A DNA stretch of 64,000 nucleotides from assembly GCA_035934555.1 (NCBI GenBank), contig DASYXT010000003.1, positions 23,695 through 87,694 of the forward strand, read 5' to 3'. The position numbers and the translations under genes were made by a program. Below, one piece after another: positions 29,363-38,369 of the stretch; the stretch's first letter is position 1, and each line of letters opens with the position of its first letter. This stretch comes from DASYXT01 sp035934555 (GTDB lineage: Bacteria > Verrucomicrobiota > Verrucomicrobiia > Limisphaerales > UBA8199). The notes beneath the pieces were generated by a model. It saw only the letters and a list, made by a program, of their open reading frames with translations. It had not been told where the DNA came from and made no database searches.

Positions 29363-32300
29363 CTAGACCGCAGTTAGAACGGTGGATGGTTCCTGCGGTT
29401 GATCCACCGGGTTGGAGTAGCCGACCTTCACATCAAGGCCGAGTGATTGCATTTCCTTGACCAGGACGTTGAACGATTCGGGAATCCCGGCTTCAAGGCT
29501 GTTGTCGCCTTTAACGATGCTTTCGTAAATGCGTGTGCGGCCCTGGACATCGTCCGACTTGACCGTGAGCAATTCCTGGAGGGTATAGGCAGCGCCGTAA
29601 GCCTCCATCGCCCAGACCTCCATTTCGCCGAAGCGCTGTCCGCCGTACTGTGCCTTGCCACCCAGCGGTTGCTGAGTAACCAGTGAATACGGTCCAACCG
29701 CCCGGGCATGAATTTTGTCGGCAACCAGGTGACCCAGCTTCATCATGTAGATGAAGCCCACCACGATTTCCTGATCGAACGGTTCACCGGTGCGGCCGTC
29801 ATACAGGGTGGACTTGCCATTATCGCCGATAAGGGCTCGTTCCCCGTGGTGCTTTTGCTTGTCCGCCGCTTCTTTGAGGTAATTGCGGATGTCTTTTTCC
29901 TTGATGCCGTCAAAGACGGGTGTAGCGAACTTCAGGCCAAGGAGCCTGGCAGCCCAGCCCAAGTGCGTCTCCAGCACCTGGCCGACGTTCATACGGGAGG
30001 GCACACCCAACGGGTTGAGCACAATGTCCACCGGCGTCCCGTCGGCCATGAACGGCATGTCCTCTTCGGCGACGATCTTCGCCACCACGCCCTTGTTGCC
30101 GTGGCGCCCGGCCATTTTATCGCCAACCGACAGCTTCCGCTTCGAAGCAATATACACCTTGACGGATTTGATCACGCCGCTGTCCACGCCTTCCCCGGAC
30201 TCAGCGCGCTCGATTTCCTCGTCATACTGCATCTGGAGGTCATCGAATTTCTTCTTAAAGCTGCCGATGATTTCGTTGATTTTGTTGCGGATCGGCGACG
30301 GATCGATCTCGATGCGGTCATACACCATCGCCAGCTTGCGCAGCAGCGTTTTGGTGATCTTGCGATTGGCCGGGATAATGATCTCGCCGGTTTCGCTGTT
30401 GACGACGTCCAGCGGGATTTTTTCGCCCAAAAGAATGTTGCTGAGGGCTTCGGTGAGCTGCTCGCGCAACTCGTCCATTTTCTTTTTGTATTCGTCTTCG
30501 ACTTCCTTGGCGTGGCGCTTTTCCTCGGAAGCCATGCCGCGAGCTTCGCGTTCGGATTCCTTTTTCGCCGAGACCTTCACGTCCATGACGATACCGTAAG
30601 TGCCGGAGGGGACCTTGAGCGAGGTGTCCTTAACGTCAGCGGCTTTTTCACCGAAGATGGCGCGCAGCAGCCGTTCCTCAGGGGCAAGTTCTGTCTCGCT
30701 CTTGGGGGTGATCTTGCCCACCAGGATGTCACCGGGCTTGACTTCGGCGCCGACGCGGATGACGCCATCCGGGCCGAGGTTCTTCAGCGCTTCATCACCC
30801 AGGTTCGGGATATCACGCGTGATTTCCTCGGGCCCGAGTTTGGTGTCGCGAGCGCCAACCTCGAATTCATCAATGTGGATCGAAGTAAAAATGTCCTCCT
30901 TGACGATGCGCTCGCTGATGAGAATGGCGTCTTCGAAATTGTAACCATTCCAAGGCATGAACGCCACCAGCACATTGCGCCCGAGAGCCAGTTCTCCGCC
31001 CTGGGTGCACGGGCCGTCGGCAATGACCTGCCCTTTCTTCACCGTTTCACCCTTATGCACGACGATTTTCTGGTTGATGCAGGTCGCGGCATTCGAACGC
31101 ATGAACTTGCGCACCGGATAGACGTAAACACCTTTTTCGGGATCGTTCTTCAGTTTCTTTTTGCCTTCCGGCACCTTGCCGTCGGGGGTGATAATAATTT
31201 GGCTGCCGGTGACGGATGCGACTTTGCCGGCGTCCTCGGACACGATCACGGCGCGCGAATCACGCGCAACACGCTCTTCCAGCCCGGTAGCCACCAGCGG
31301 TGACTCGGTCACCAACAGCGGCACCGCCTGGCGTTGCATGTTCGAACCCATCAGCGCGCGGTTGGCGTCGTCGTGCTCAAGGAAGGGGATGAGGCTCGCG
31401 GCCACCGAGACGAGTTGCTTGGGGGACACGTCCATGTAATCCACCCGGGCCGGCTCGACGTCAATGAAGTCACCGCGCCCACGGCACACCACTCGGTCGG
31501 TATTGAACGCGCCGCGGTCGGTTACCGGCGAATTGGCCTGCGCGATGACATAGGCTTCCTCCCGATCAGCGGTGAGGTAATCCACATGCCCGCTGACTTT
31601 GCCGGTCTCGACTTTCCGGTAAGGTGTTTCCAAAAAGCCGAAATCATTTATGCGGGCAAACGTCGCCAGCGAAGCGATCAAACCGATGTTCGGCCCTTCG
31701 GGCGTTTCTACCGGGCAAATGCGGCCGTAATGAGATGGGTGCACATCACGCACCTCAAAGCCGGCGCGGTCGCGCGACAAGCCGCCTGGCCCAAGCGCCG
31801 ACAGCCGGCGTTTGTGCGTCAATTCCGCCAGAGGATTGATCTGGTCCATGAATTGCGAGAGTTGGCTGCGGCCGAAGAAGTCGCGAATGACGGCCGAGAG
31901 CGCCTTGGGATTGATGAGCTTCTGCGGGGACATGGACTCGACACCCTGGTCGAAGAGCGTCATGCGTTCCTTTACGAGGCGTTCGGTGCGGGCCAGGCCA
32001 ACGCGGCATTGATTGGCGAGCAGTTCACCCACCGTGCGCACGCGCCGGCTGCCAAGGTGATCGATATCGTCGAGAGTGCCCTCGCCTTTCTTGAGCCGCA
32101 GGAGGTACTTGGTTGCCGCCACCAGGTCGGCTTTGGTCAGAATCCGCGAATCTCCGCCTTTGATGCCGAGTTTCTGGTTGATTTTATAACGGCCGACGCG
32201 CCCCAGATCGTAGCGCTTGGGATCGAAAAACAGACGCTTAATCAGCGCGCGCGCATTGGCGGCGGTGGGTGGGTCACCGGGCCGCAGGCGACGATAAATG

Positions 32301-33262
32301 TCTTTGAGCGCTTCCTCTTCGTTCTTGGCGGGATCCTTCTTCATGCACTTGATCACGATGCCTTCATCGGCGGTGGTATCCACCACTTTGATCTTGTGCG
32401 CGCCCAGTTCGGCGATTTGCTTCACAACGGCTTTAGACAAAGGCTCGAACGCCCGCGCGACCACGAGGTTCTTGTCGGAGTCCATCACATCTTCGGTCAA
32501 GACTTTGTTGGCAAGGTCCTCGCGTTTCTCGGCGTCTTTGACGCTCAACTCCTCCACATCGTAAAAGAGTTTTAGGATTTCCTCGTCGGTGCCGCGCACC
32601 TGGGCTTCTTTGCCTTTGCCTTCCTTGGCTTCGCCATCCAGGAAAGCCAAGGCCCGGAAGAAAGTAGTCGTGAGGAACTTCCGGCGCCGCTTCTTGCGGT
32701 CCAGGTACACATAGAGCATGTCGCTGGTGTCGAATTGGGCTTCGTACCAGGAACCGCGATCGGGAATGATGCGGAAGGAGTGCAGCGTCTTGCCGTTGGG
32801 GTGGACGGTGGCTTCGAACGCCAGGCCGGGTGAACGGTGCAACTGGCTAACGATCACGCGCTCGGCGCCGTTGATGACAAAAGTGCCCTGTGGGGTCATC
32901 AGCGGCAACTCGCCCATAAACACTTTTTCTTCTTTCGTGCCTTTCTCTTCCTTAAGCAGGAAAGTTACGTAAAGAGGCGCGCCGTAGGTCAACCCTTCCC
33001 GGAGGCATTCCAGCCAGTCCACTTTGGGCTCGCCGATTTCGTAGGAATGGAAATCCAGGACGCATTTGCCATCATAGCTCTCGATGGGGAACACCTCGGT
33101 AAAAACGGCCTGCAGGCCGAGGTTCTTGCGCTTGGACGCCGGCTGGTCGGCTTGCAAAAACTCCTTGTAGGAATTGGTCTGCAACTCGATCAAATTCGGC
33201 GGGGCGATGATCTCTTTGATTTTTCCGAAGTTAATCCGTTCGATGGCTCGCGATGATGGCAT
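29363..33262 (-). CDS. rpoB: DNA-directed RNA polymerase subunit beta
   Basis: A 1299-residue subunit forming half of the active-site cleft. The rifampicin-binding region is recognisable: 'SQFMDQINPLAELTHKRRLS', 'ALGPGGLSRDRAGFEVRDVH' and 'HYGRICPVETPEGPNIGLI'. Other conserved blocks are 'PWNGYNFEDAILISERIV', 'KMAGRHGNKGVVAKIV' and the C-terminal 'GGQRFGEMEVWAMEAYGAA'. The ATG is preceded by AAAGG on the minus strand. A 227-bp structured leader separates it from rplL. Confidence 0.98.
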   Translation of the reverse strand: MPSSRAIERINFGKIKEIIAPPNLIELQTNSYKEFLQADQPASKRKNLGLQAVFTEVFPIESYDGKCVLDFHSYEIGEPKVDWLECLREGLTYGAPLYVTFLLKEEKGTKEEKVFMGELPLMTPQGTFVINGAERVIVSQLHRSPGLAFEATVHPNGKTLHSFRIIPDRGSWYEAQFDTSDMLYVYLDRKKRRRKFLTTTFFRALAFLDGEAKEGKGKEAQVRGTDEEILKLFYDVEELSVKDAEKREDLANKVLTEDVMDSDKNLVVARAFEPLSKAVVKQIAELGAHKIKVVDTTADEGIVIKCMKKDPAKNEEEALKDIYRRLRPGDPPTAANARALIKRLFFDPKRYDLGRVGRYKINQKLGIKGGDSRILTKADLVAATKYLLRLKKGEGTLDDIDHLGSRRVRTVGELLANQCRVGLARTERLVKERMTLFDQGVESMSPQKLINPKALSAVIRDFFGRSQLSQFMDQINPLAELTHKRRLSALGPGGLSRDRAGFEVRDVHPSHYGRICPVETPEGPNIGLIASLATFARINDFGFLETPYRKVETGKVSGHVDYLTADREEAYVIAQANSPVTDRGAFNTDRVVCRGRGDFIDVEPARVDYMDVSPKQLVSVAASLIPFLEHDDANRALMGSNMQRQAVPLLVTESPLVATGLEERVARDSRAVIVSEDAGKVASVTGSQIIITPDGKVPEGKKKLKNDPEKGVYVYPVRKFMRSNAATCINQKIVVHKGETVKKGQVIADGPCTQGGELALGRNVLVAFMPWNGYNFEDAILISERIVKEDIFTSIHIDEFEVGARDTKLGPEEITRDIPNLGDEALKNLGPDGVIRVGAEVKPGDILVGKITPKSETELAPEERLLRAIFGEKAADVKDTSLKVPSGTYGIVMDVKVSAKKESEREARGMASEEKRHAKEVEDEYKKKMDELREQLTEALSNILLGEKIPLDVVNSETGEIIIPANRKITKTLLRKLAMVYDRIEIDPSPIRNKINEIIGSFKKKFDDLQMQYDEEIERAESGEGVDSGVIKSVKVYIASKRKLSVGDKMAGRHGNKGVVAKIVAEEDMPFMADGTPVDIVLNPLGVPSRMNVGQVLETHLGWAARLLGLKFATPVFDGIKEKDIRNYLKEAADKQKHHGERALIGDNGKSTLYDGRTGEPFDQEIVVGFIYMMKLGHLVADKIHARAVGPYSLVTQQPLGGKAQYGGQRFGEMEVWAMEAYGAAYTLQELLTVKSDDVQGRTRIYESIVKGDNSLEAGIPESFNVLVKEMQSLGLDVKVGYSNPVDQPQEPSTVLTAV

Positions 33263-33325
33263 TTGGACCTTTGTTCATGGGCGGCTGGGTGGGCCGGCCG
33301 ATTAAGTTACTGCTAAACGACAGAA

Positions 33326-33358
33326 GGCAAGCCCCCCGCGTTCAAGCGCGGACTTGCC
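33326..33358 (-). promoter_or_regulatory. Stem-loop in the rpoB leader
   Basis: GGCAAG (33326-33331)/CTTGCC (33353-33358) and CCGCG (33336-33340)/CGCGG (33347-33351) nest into one hairpin with a 6-nt loop. It lies about 65 bp upstream of the rpoB ATG in the transcribed minus strand. A TATAAT hexamer occurs on the minus strand at 33416-33421 but has no convincing -35 at 17 bp, so an internal rpoB promoter is only possible. Confidence 0.4.
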
Positions 33359-33441
33359 ACGAATCCACCCCGAACTTCGCCGGGGGGGTGCTGTTTCTTA
33401 TATTGTTTACTAAGAATTATACCTTACTGGTCAAGGGAACC

Positions 33442-33476
33442 GGAGCGGCTCCGCAGTGTTCGCCGGGAGCCGCTCC
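33442..33476 (-). terminator. rplL-rpoB attenuator-like stem-loop
   Basis: GGAGCGGCTCC (33442-33452) and GGAGCCGCTCC (33466-33476) form a perfect 11-bp stem with a 13-nt loop, 13 bp after the rplL stop. The bases after it on the minus strand are GGTTCCC, a weak T content. Partial termination between rplL and rpoB is well known in other bacteria as the way to make more ribosomal protein than polymerase, and the position fits that role. Confidence 0.55.
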
Positions 33477-33489
33477 AAAGAGTTTACCG

Positions 33490-33882
33490 TTATTTGACTT
33501 CCACTTTGCCGCCCGCATCTTCAAGTTTCTTTTTGGCGGAATCGGCTTCAGCCTTCGGCGCGCCTTCCAGCACGGGCTTGGGAGCGCCTTCCACCAGTGC
33601 CTTGGCCTCAGCGAGACCCAGGCCGGCCTTGACCTCGCGGACGGCCTTGATCACGGCGATCTTTTTGTCGGCCTGCACGGAGGTCAGGATGACATCAAAC
33701 GTGGTCTTGGCTTCCGCAGCCGGAGCCGCAGCCGCCCCACCCCCGGCGGGACCGGCAGCCATGGCGACCGGCGCCGCAGCCGACACGCCCCACTTGCCTT
33801 CCAGTTCCTTCACCAGATCGGCAATTTCAATCACGGTGGCGTTACTCAAGTCATCTACGATTTTTGCTTTGTCTAGAGCCAT
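33490..33882 (-). CDS. rplL: 50S ribosomal protein L7/L12
   Basis: A 130-residue stalk protein. The N-terminal dimerisation domain ('TVIEIADLVKELEGKWGV'), an Ala/Gly/Pro hinge (about 38-55), and the C-terminal factor-binding domain ('KTTFDVILTSVQADKKIAVI', 'GLGLAEAKALVEGAPKPV') are all present. The C-terminal helix ends in the usual acidic/Lys pattern ('KKKLEDAGGKVEVK'). It recruits EF-Tu and EF-G to the ribosome. Confidence 0.97.
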   Translation of the reverse strand: MALDKAKIVDDLSNATVIEIADLVKELEGKWGVSAAAPVAMAAGPAGGGAAAAPAAEAKTTFDVILTSVQADKKIAVIKAVREVKAGLGLAEAKALVEGAPKPVLEGAPKAEADSAKKKLEDAGGKVEVK

Positions 33883-34023
33883 TTTAACCTTTCATTTCAT
33901 TTCGTTTCGTCGTCGCCCGGAGCCCCGGGTGTTTTGAGTCTGCAGCCGGCAGACCGACGATTTACGTTGTTGTTTGTTGTTTGGGCCCCAGCCGGCTTAG
34001 AGCCGGGGCCAAATCGCATTTAC

Positions 34024-34554
34024 TCAGGCAGCCGCCGGGGCCTGACCGAGCTTGTCGCCACGGGCCTGCAAAACCCTGGCCATTTGGCTCGCCGGAGTAT
34101 TGAGCAAGCGCACCAGCTTGGAGGCCGGGGCGCTTAATACGCCGAGCAGTTGACTGCGCAACACTTCCATCGAGGGCAGGTCCGCCAGGGTCATCACCGC
34201 TGCCTGTTCCAGCCGCTCATTATTCAGATATCCAAAATGTACCTTCAACCGCTCAAATTCTTTGCCAAAAGCCTTGACCGCTTTGGCCGCCATCGAAATG
34301 TCTTTCCGGCCCGTAACAACCGCCACTTGGCCCGCCAAAGAGCCGTTGAGGTCCGCCACGCCGGCTTCTTTCGCCGCCAGCCGGAAGACGGAGTTCTTGA
34401 TGATGTGAATTTCCGCGCCGGCCTGGCCGAGCCGCTTGCGCAGTTCGGTCAAATGCCCCACGTTCAAGCCCTTGTAATCCACGACGATGAAAAAGGGCGA
34501 GGTGTTAAGGCGCGCCAGGTATTCCTGGGTCAGGTTTTGCTTTTCGGGCCGCAT
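34024..34554 (-). CDS. rplJ: 50S ribosomal protein L10
   Basis: A 176-residue protein forming the base of the L7/L12 stalk. It opens MRPEKQNLTQEYLARL, followed by 'FFIVVDYKGLNVGHLTELRK' and 'IHIIKNSVFRLAAKEAG'. The C-terminal helix that binds L12 dimers is present ('SKLVRLLNTPASQMARVLQA'). It lies 52 bp after rplA and 141 bp before rplL. Confidence 0.96.
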   Translation of the reverse strand: MRPEKQNLTQEYLARLNTSPFFIVVDYKGLNVGHLTELRKRLGQAGAEIHIIKNSVFRLAAKEAGVADLNGSLAGQVAVVTGRKDISMAAKAVKAFGKEFERLKVHFGYLNNERLEQAAVMTLADLPSMEVLRSQLLGVLSAPASKLVRLLNTPASQMARVLQARGDKLGQAPAAA

Positions 34555-34606
34555 GTTTGTGCCTGGTTAAACAGATTTTAAGTTAATTAGTTTCGAGCGC
34601 ACCGGC

Positions 34607-35299
34607 TTAATGGGCGAATTCCTTCAGATCGAGCCGTACCGGCGGACTCATCGTCGCTGAAAGCGTGCAACTGGCAACGTAATCGCCTTTGACGCTGTTC
34701 GGCCGTGCCTTCATGACCGCATCAATGACCGCGCGGGCGTTTTCCTCGAGCTGCGTCGCGTTAAATGAGGCCTTCCCCACAGGCACGTGCACGTTGCCCG
34801 CCTTATCAATTTTGAACTCGACACGACCGGCTTTCACTTCTTTCACCGCCCGGCCAGTGTCCTCGGTGACGGTGCCGGTTTTAGGATTGGGCATCAAACC
34901 GCGCGGGCCGAGCACCTTGCCGAGTTTGCGGACTTCGCCCATGGCCTCAGGCGTAGCGACGGCGACGTCAAAATCAGCCCAGCCTTCCTGGCACTTCTTG
35001 ATCATGTCCTCAAATCCGACGTATTCGGCTCCGGCAGCGCGGGCCGCGTCGGCGGGCGGACCGCTCTTGGCGAACACCAGCACGCGAACCGTTTTGCCGC
35101 TGCCGTGGGGCAACGGCACGGTGCCGCGGACCATTTGATCGGACTGCTTGGGATCGACCCCCAAACGAAACGCCAGATCGACACTCTCGTTGAACTTGGC
35201 TTTGGGGAACTTGCTCAGGACTTCCACAGCGGACTTCAGCGGGTAGGCTTTCCGGCTGTCCACCTGTTCCAGGGCTTTGCGATAACGTTTACTCGGCAT
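34607..35299 (-). CDS. rplA: 50S ribosomal protein L1
   Basis: A 230-residue 23S rRNA-binding protein of the L1 stalk. I chose the ATG at 35299 (MPSKRYRKALEQVD), which gives the normal length. An open extension to 35407 adds 36 residues with no family match. Conserved stretches are 'FNESVDLAFRLGVDPKQSDQ', 'VRGTVPLPHGSGKTVRVLVF', 'LGPRGLMPNPKTGTVT' and 'ASCTLSATMSPPVRLDL'. In many bacteria L1 also represses its own rplKA mRNA. Confidence 0.96.
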   Translation of the reverse strand: MPSKRYRKALEQVDSRKAYPLKSAVEVLSKFPKAKFNESVDLAFRLGVDPKQSDQMVRGTVPLPHGSGKTVRVLVFAKSGPPADAARAAGAEYVGFEDMIKKCQEGWADFDVAVATPEAMGEVRKLGKVLGPRGLMPNPKTGTVTEDTGRAVKEVKAGRVEFKIDKAGNVHVPVGKASFNATQLEENARAVIDAVMKARPNSVKGDYVASCTLSATMSPPVRLDLKEFAH

Positions 35300-35413
35300 G
35301 TTACATATGTTGCGGTGCCAGCGAATCGCCTGACTAGCGCGACTCTCCCGCGGTTGTTGTTTCCGCGCGTTGCAGCGCCGCTTGATTGCGGCGTCCGCTC
35401 GGCGCAAATCATT

Positions 35414-35839
35414 CTATTCGGCCACTTCGATCCCCATGCTGCGCGCGGTGCCGGCGATCACCCGGAATGCCGCATCTTCATTGGTCGCATTGAGATCCTT
35501 CATTTTAAGCTTCACGATCTCCAGCACCTGTTTGCGCGTGACCTTGCCGACCTTTTCCTTATTCGGTTCCTTGGCGCCGGCCGTAATGCCCGCCGCTTTC
35601 TTTAACAACACCGACGCCGGCGGCGACTTGGTAATGAAGGTAAAGGACTTGTCCTGGTAAACCGTGATGATGACCGGGATGACCATGCCCGGCTGGTCCT
35701 TGGTCTTGGCGTTGAATTCCTTGCAGAACCCCATGATGTTGACGCCGTGCTGACCCAGCGCAGGCCCGACGGGCGGCGCCGGGTTGGCCGCCCCGGCCGG
35801 AATCTGCAACTTGATCATGCCTGTAACTTTCTTCGCCAT
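35414..35839 (-). CDS. rplK: 50S ribosomal protein L11
   Basis: A 141-residue GTPase-centre protein. The start at 35839 (MAKKVTGMIKLQIPAG) is preferred over an upstream in-frame start inside nusG because it gives the standard length and has AAGG upstream. 'PAPPVGPALGQHGVNIMGFC' and 'TRKQVLEIVKLKMKDLNA' are diagnostic. Its start lies 8 bp after the nusG stop. Confidence 0.97.
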   Translation of the reverse strand: MAKKVTGMIKLQIPAGAANPAPPVGPALGQHGVNIMGFCKEFNAKTKDQPGMVIPVIITVYQDKSFTFITKSPPASVLLKKAAGITAGAKEPNKEKVGKVTRKQVLEIVKLKMKDLNATNEDAAFRVIAGTARSMGIEVAE

Positions 35840-35847
35840 AAAAAATC

Positions 35848-36396
35848 TTAACCTTTCTCCACCTGCCAATATTCCAATTCGACCGGCGTATTGCGGCCGA
35901 AAATGTTGACGGTGACTTTAAGTTTGCCGCGCTCGGGCTCGATTTCCTCGATCACACCGCTGAAATTGAGGAACGGCCCGTTGTTAATCTTCACCGTCTC
36001 GCCCACCTCAAAGCTAACCTTGGGTTTCTCGTGCTCTTCGGAGGCGGAAATCTGATTCTTAATCGACTCGACTTCTTCCGCCGGCGTGGGCGTAGGGGGT
36101 TCGCCGCCCACAAAACCGATCACCCCCTGCGTTTCTTTGATGAAATACCATGGTTTCTCGATAATGCGGTTGTTCTCATCCAACAGCACCATATCGACGA
36201 AGACATACCCGGGCCAAAGTTTGCGCGTCGAAACCGTCTTCTTCTGGTTGCGCACCTCGACCACCTTTTCCATCGGGACCAGCACTTCTTTAATGTAATC
36301 GCCCATTTCCTCAGGCTTGATGCGCTTCTCGATGCTCTCCTTCACCTTCTGCTCCTGGCCGGACAAGGTGTGGATGACAAACCATTGACTTTGCAT
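35848..36396 (-). CDS. nusG: Transcription termination/antitermination protein NusG
   Basis: A 182-residue elongation factor that binds RNA polymerase. The N-terminal NGN domain starts MQSQWFVIHTLSGQEQKV. 'KLWPGYVFVDMVL' is the typical NGN core, and 'TQGVIGFVGG' closes it. The KOW domain is 'GETVKINNGPFLNFSGVIEE'. The ATG at 36396 is chosen because the longer open frame (to 36747) runs into secE and tRNA-Ser. It begins 8 bp after secE. Confidence 0.96.
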   Translation of the reverse strand: MQSQWFVIHTLSGQEQKVKESIEKRIKPEEMGDYIKEVLVPMEKVVEVRNQKKTVSTRKLWPGYVFVDMVLLDENNRIIEKPWYFIKETQGVIGFVGGEPPTPTPAEEVESIKNQISASEEHEKPKVSFEVGETVKINNGPFLNFSGVIEEIEPERGKLKVTVNIFGRNTPVELEYWQVEKG

Positions 36397-36404
36397 GGTC
36401 GAGT

Positions 36405-36662
36405 TCAAGTTATGTGCGTCACCACCCAGGTGAAGATGGCGTCCACCAGCACGGTAAAACCGCCCAGCAGAATGATCGAAATGCTGATCACCACCGTCGA
36501 GCCCTTCAGCTCGTCCCAGGTGGGCCAGGTGCATTTGCGCAGCTCTTCGCGGGTCAGGCGCACGTAATCGGCAAAGCGCTCCAGATGGCCGGCACGCCAC
36601 AGCCAGGCAAACAGCCCGCCGATCAGCACCGCCCAAATAATAATCCAAACTGTGTCTGTCAT
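36405..36662 (-). CDS. secE: Preprotein translocase subunit SecE
   Basis: An 85-residue protein of the SecYEG channel. An N-terminal hydrophobic stretch (about 5-23) is followed by the conserved amphipathic region 'VRLTREELRKCTWPTWDELK' and the C-terminal membrane helix 'TVVISISIILLGGFTVLVDA'. The E-L-x-K-x-x-W-P pattern is the family signature. The ATG lies only 9 nt downstream of the encoded CCA end of tRNA-Ser and no Shine-Dalgarno is visible in those 9 nt. Confidence 0.94.
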   Translation of the reverse strand: MTDTVWIIIWAVLIGGLFAWLWRAGHLERFADYVRLTREELRKCTWPTWDELKGSTVVISISIILLGGFTVLVDAIFTWVVTHIT

Positions 36663-36671
36663 AATTCAAAC

Positions 36672-36761
36672 TGGCGGAGAGGGAGGGATTCGAACCCCCG
36701 TCGGCCGCAAAGCCGAAGCGGTTTTCAAGACCGCCGCAATAGACCACTCTGCCACCTCTCC
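36672..36761 (-). tRNA. tRNA-Ser (TGA)
   Basis: A 90-nt class II tRNA with acceptor stem GGAGAGG/CCTCTCC, a long variable arm, and anticodon loop containing TGA within CTTGAAA. Discriminator G and CCA are encoded (CCA at 36674-36672). The TTCGAAT T-loop is present. It reads UCA and other UCN codons. Confidence 0.96.
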
Positions 36762-36762
36762 C

Positions 36763-36843
36763 AAATGCAGAATGAAAAATGCAGAAGGCAGAATGGCGCC
36801 CCGGTTTATTTGTTCTTCATTCAACATTCTTCATTCTGCATTT
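36763..36843. repeat. Perfect 14-bp inverted repeat between tRNA-Trp and tRNA-Ser
   Basis: AAATGCAGAATGAA (36763-36776) and TTCATTCTGCATTT (36830-36843) are exact reverse complements, 53 bp apart. Extra copies of TGCAGAA lie between them. The arms abut the two tRNA genes (1 bp from tRNA-Ser and 3 bp from tRNA-Trp), so a transcript through both would fold into a hairpin spacer that may help processing. Confidence 0.85.
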
Positions 36844-36846
36844 AGG

Positions 36847-36922
36847 TGGCAGGGCGGGAGGGACTCGAACCCCCAACCGACGGTTTTGGAGACCGCTACT
36901 CTACCAATTGAGCTACCGCCCT
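36847..36922 (-). tRNA. tRNA-Trp (CCA)
   Basis: A 76-nt tRNA. The acceptor AGGGCGG pairs with CCGCCCT, the anticodon loop is TCTCCAA with anticodon CCA, the T-arm has GTTCGAGTC, discriminator G and CCA are encoded. tRNA-Trp next to secE-nusG is a widespread arrangement. Confidence 0.96.
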
Positions 36923-37050
36923 CGCCGTTGGCTTAAAGGATTGCTGGTTGATGGATTAACGGAAAACCCCGCGCACCGCCCCCGGGCGCCAGGTCCGCTC
37001 GTCCGCTTATCCATTACTTCATTCATCCAGTTGGCCGTTGGTTGGGTGGG

Positions 37051-38241
37051 CTAGGCGATTACCTCCGTCACGCGGCCGGCGCCAATGGTACGGCCACCCT
37101 CGCGAATCGCGAAACGCTGGCCCCGTTCCATCGCCACCGGCGCGATCACTTGGATTTCCACCGAAACATTGTCGCCGGGCATCACCATTTCCACACCCTG
37201 CGGCAGCGTCACCGTTCCGGTGACGTCCGTCGTGCGGAAATAGAACTGCGGCCGATAATTCGTGAAGAACGGCGTATGGCGGCCGCCTTCTTCCTTGGAC
37301 AGCACATACACCTCGGCTTTGAAGTGAGTGTGCGGGGTGATGCTGCCGGGTTTGGCCAACACCATGCCGCGCTCAACTTCCTCTTTCTTGGTGCCGCGCA
37401 GCAGCACGCCAACGTTGTCGCCCGCGTTGGCCGAATCGAGCAGCTTGCGGAACATTTCAATATCGGTCGCGACGGTCTTGCGCGTGTCGCGCAAGCCGAC
37501 GATCTCCACATCGTCCATGCGCTTGAGCAGGCCGCGCTCGACACGGCCGGTGACCACCGTCCCACGGCCTTCAATGTTGAACACGTCCTCGATGCACATC
37601 AGGAACGGCTTATCAACTTCGCGCGTCGGCAGCGGAATAAAGTCATCGATCGCTTCCATAAGCTTCTGGATGGCGGCTTCCCCTTCGGGATCACCCGCCA
37701 GCGCCTTCTTGGAACTGCCGCGGATCACCGGCGTCTTGTCTCCAGGGAATTGATACTTGTTCAACAGGTCGCGCACTTCCATCTCGACCAGGTCCAACAA
37801 CTCGGGGTCATCGACCAGGTCCACTTTGTTCAGGAACACTACCACGGCCGGCACACCGACCTGGCGGGCCAGCAGAATGTGCTCGCGCGTCTGGGGCATC
37901 GGCCCTTCCGAAGCGTCCACCACCAAAATCGCGCCGTCCATCTGCGCCGCGCCGGTGATCATGTTCTTCACGAAATCGGCGTGCCCGGGGCAATCAATAT
38001 GAGCGTAGTGGCGTTTGTCGCTCTGGTACTCCACGTGCGACACGGCGATGGTGACGGTCTTGGTTTCGTCACGGACCGTGCCACCCTTGGTGATGTCGGC
38101 GTAGGAGATGGGAGTTGCCAGGCCTTTGCGAGCCTGGGTTTGGACGATGGCGGCGGTTAACGTCGACTTGCCGTGGTCGATGTGACCGATGGTGCCGACG
38201 TTGACGTGCGGTTTCGTTCGTTGAAATTGCTCTTTAGCCAT
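37051..38241 (-). CDS. tuf: Elongation factor Tu
   Basis: A 396-residue GTPase that delivers aminoacyl-tRNA to the ribosome. The P-loop GHIDHGKS is at 19-26, 'DCPGHADFVKNM' is the G3 region, NKVD is near 140, and domains 2 and 3 are complete ('GRGTVVTGRVERG', 'PGDNVSVEIQVI'). AGGAG lies upstream of the ATG. tRNA-Thr is directly upstream and tRNA-Trp downstream, the classical tuf neighbourhood. It is the only copy in this window. Confidence 0.98.
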   Translation of the reverse strand: MAKEQFQRTKPHVNVGTIGHIDHGKSTLTAAIVQTQARKGLATPISYADITKGGTVRDETKTVTIAVSHVEYQSDKRHYAHIDCPGHADFVKNMITGAAQMDGAILVVDASEGPMPQTREHILLARQVGVPAVVVFLNKVDLVDDPELLDLVEMEVRDLLNKYQFPGDKTPVIRGSSKKALAGDPEGEAAIQKLMEAIDDFIPLPTREVDKPFLMCIEDVFNIEGRGTVVTGRVERGLLKRMDDVEIVGLRDTRKTVATDIEMFRKLLDSANAGDNVGVLLRGTKKEEVERGMVLAKPGSITPHTHFKAEVYVLSKEEGGRHTPFFTNYRPQFYFRTTDVTGTVTLPQGVEMVMPGDNVSVEIQVIAPVAMERGQRFAIREGGRTIGAGRVTEVIA

Positions 38242-38293
38242 GGCTGTCTCCTGGTATTAATAATGTCTGTTCGCGTTTCGTTCGTGTTAAATC

Positions 38294-38369
<76 letters not shown>

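Noticed and set aside
33416..33421. TATAAT as a firm rpoB promoter
   Set aside because: There is no acceptable -35 at 16-18 bp; the TTGACC upstream is only 7 bp away.
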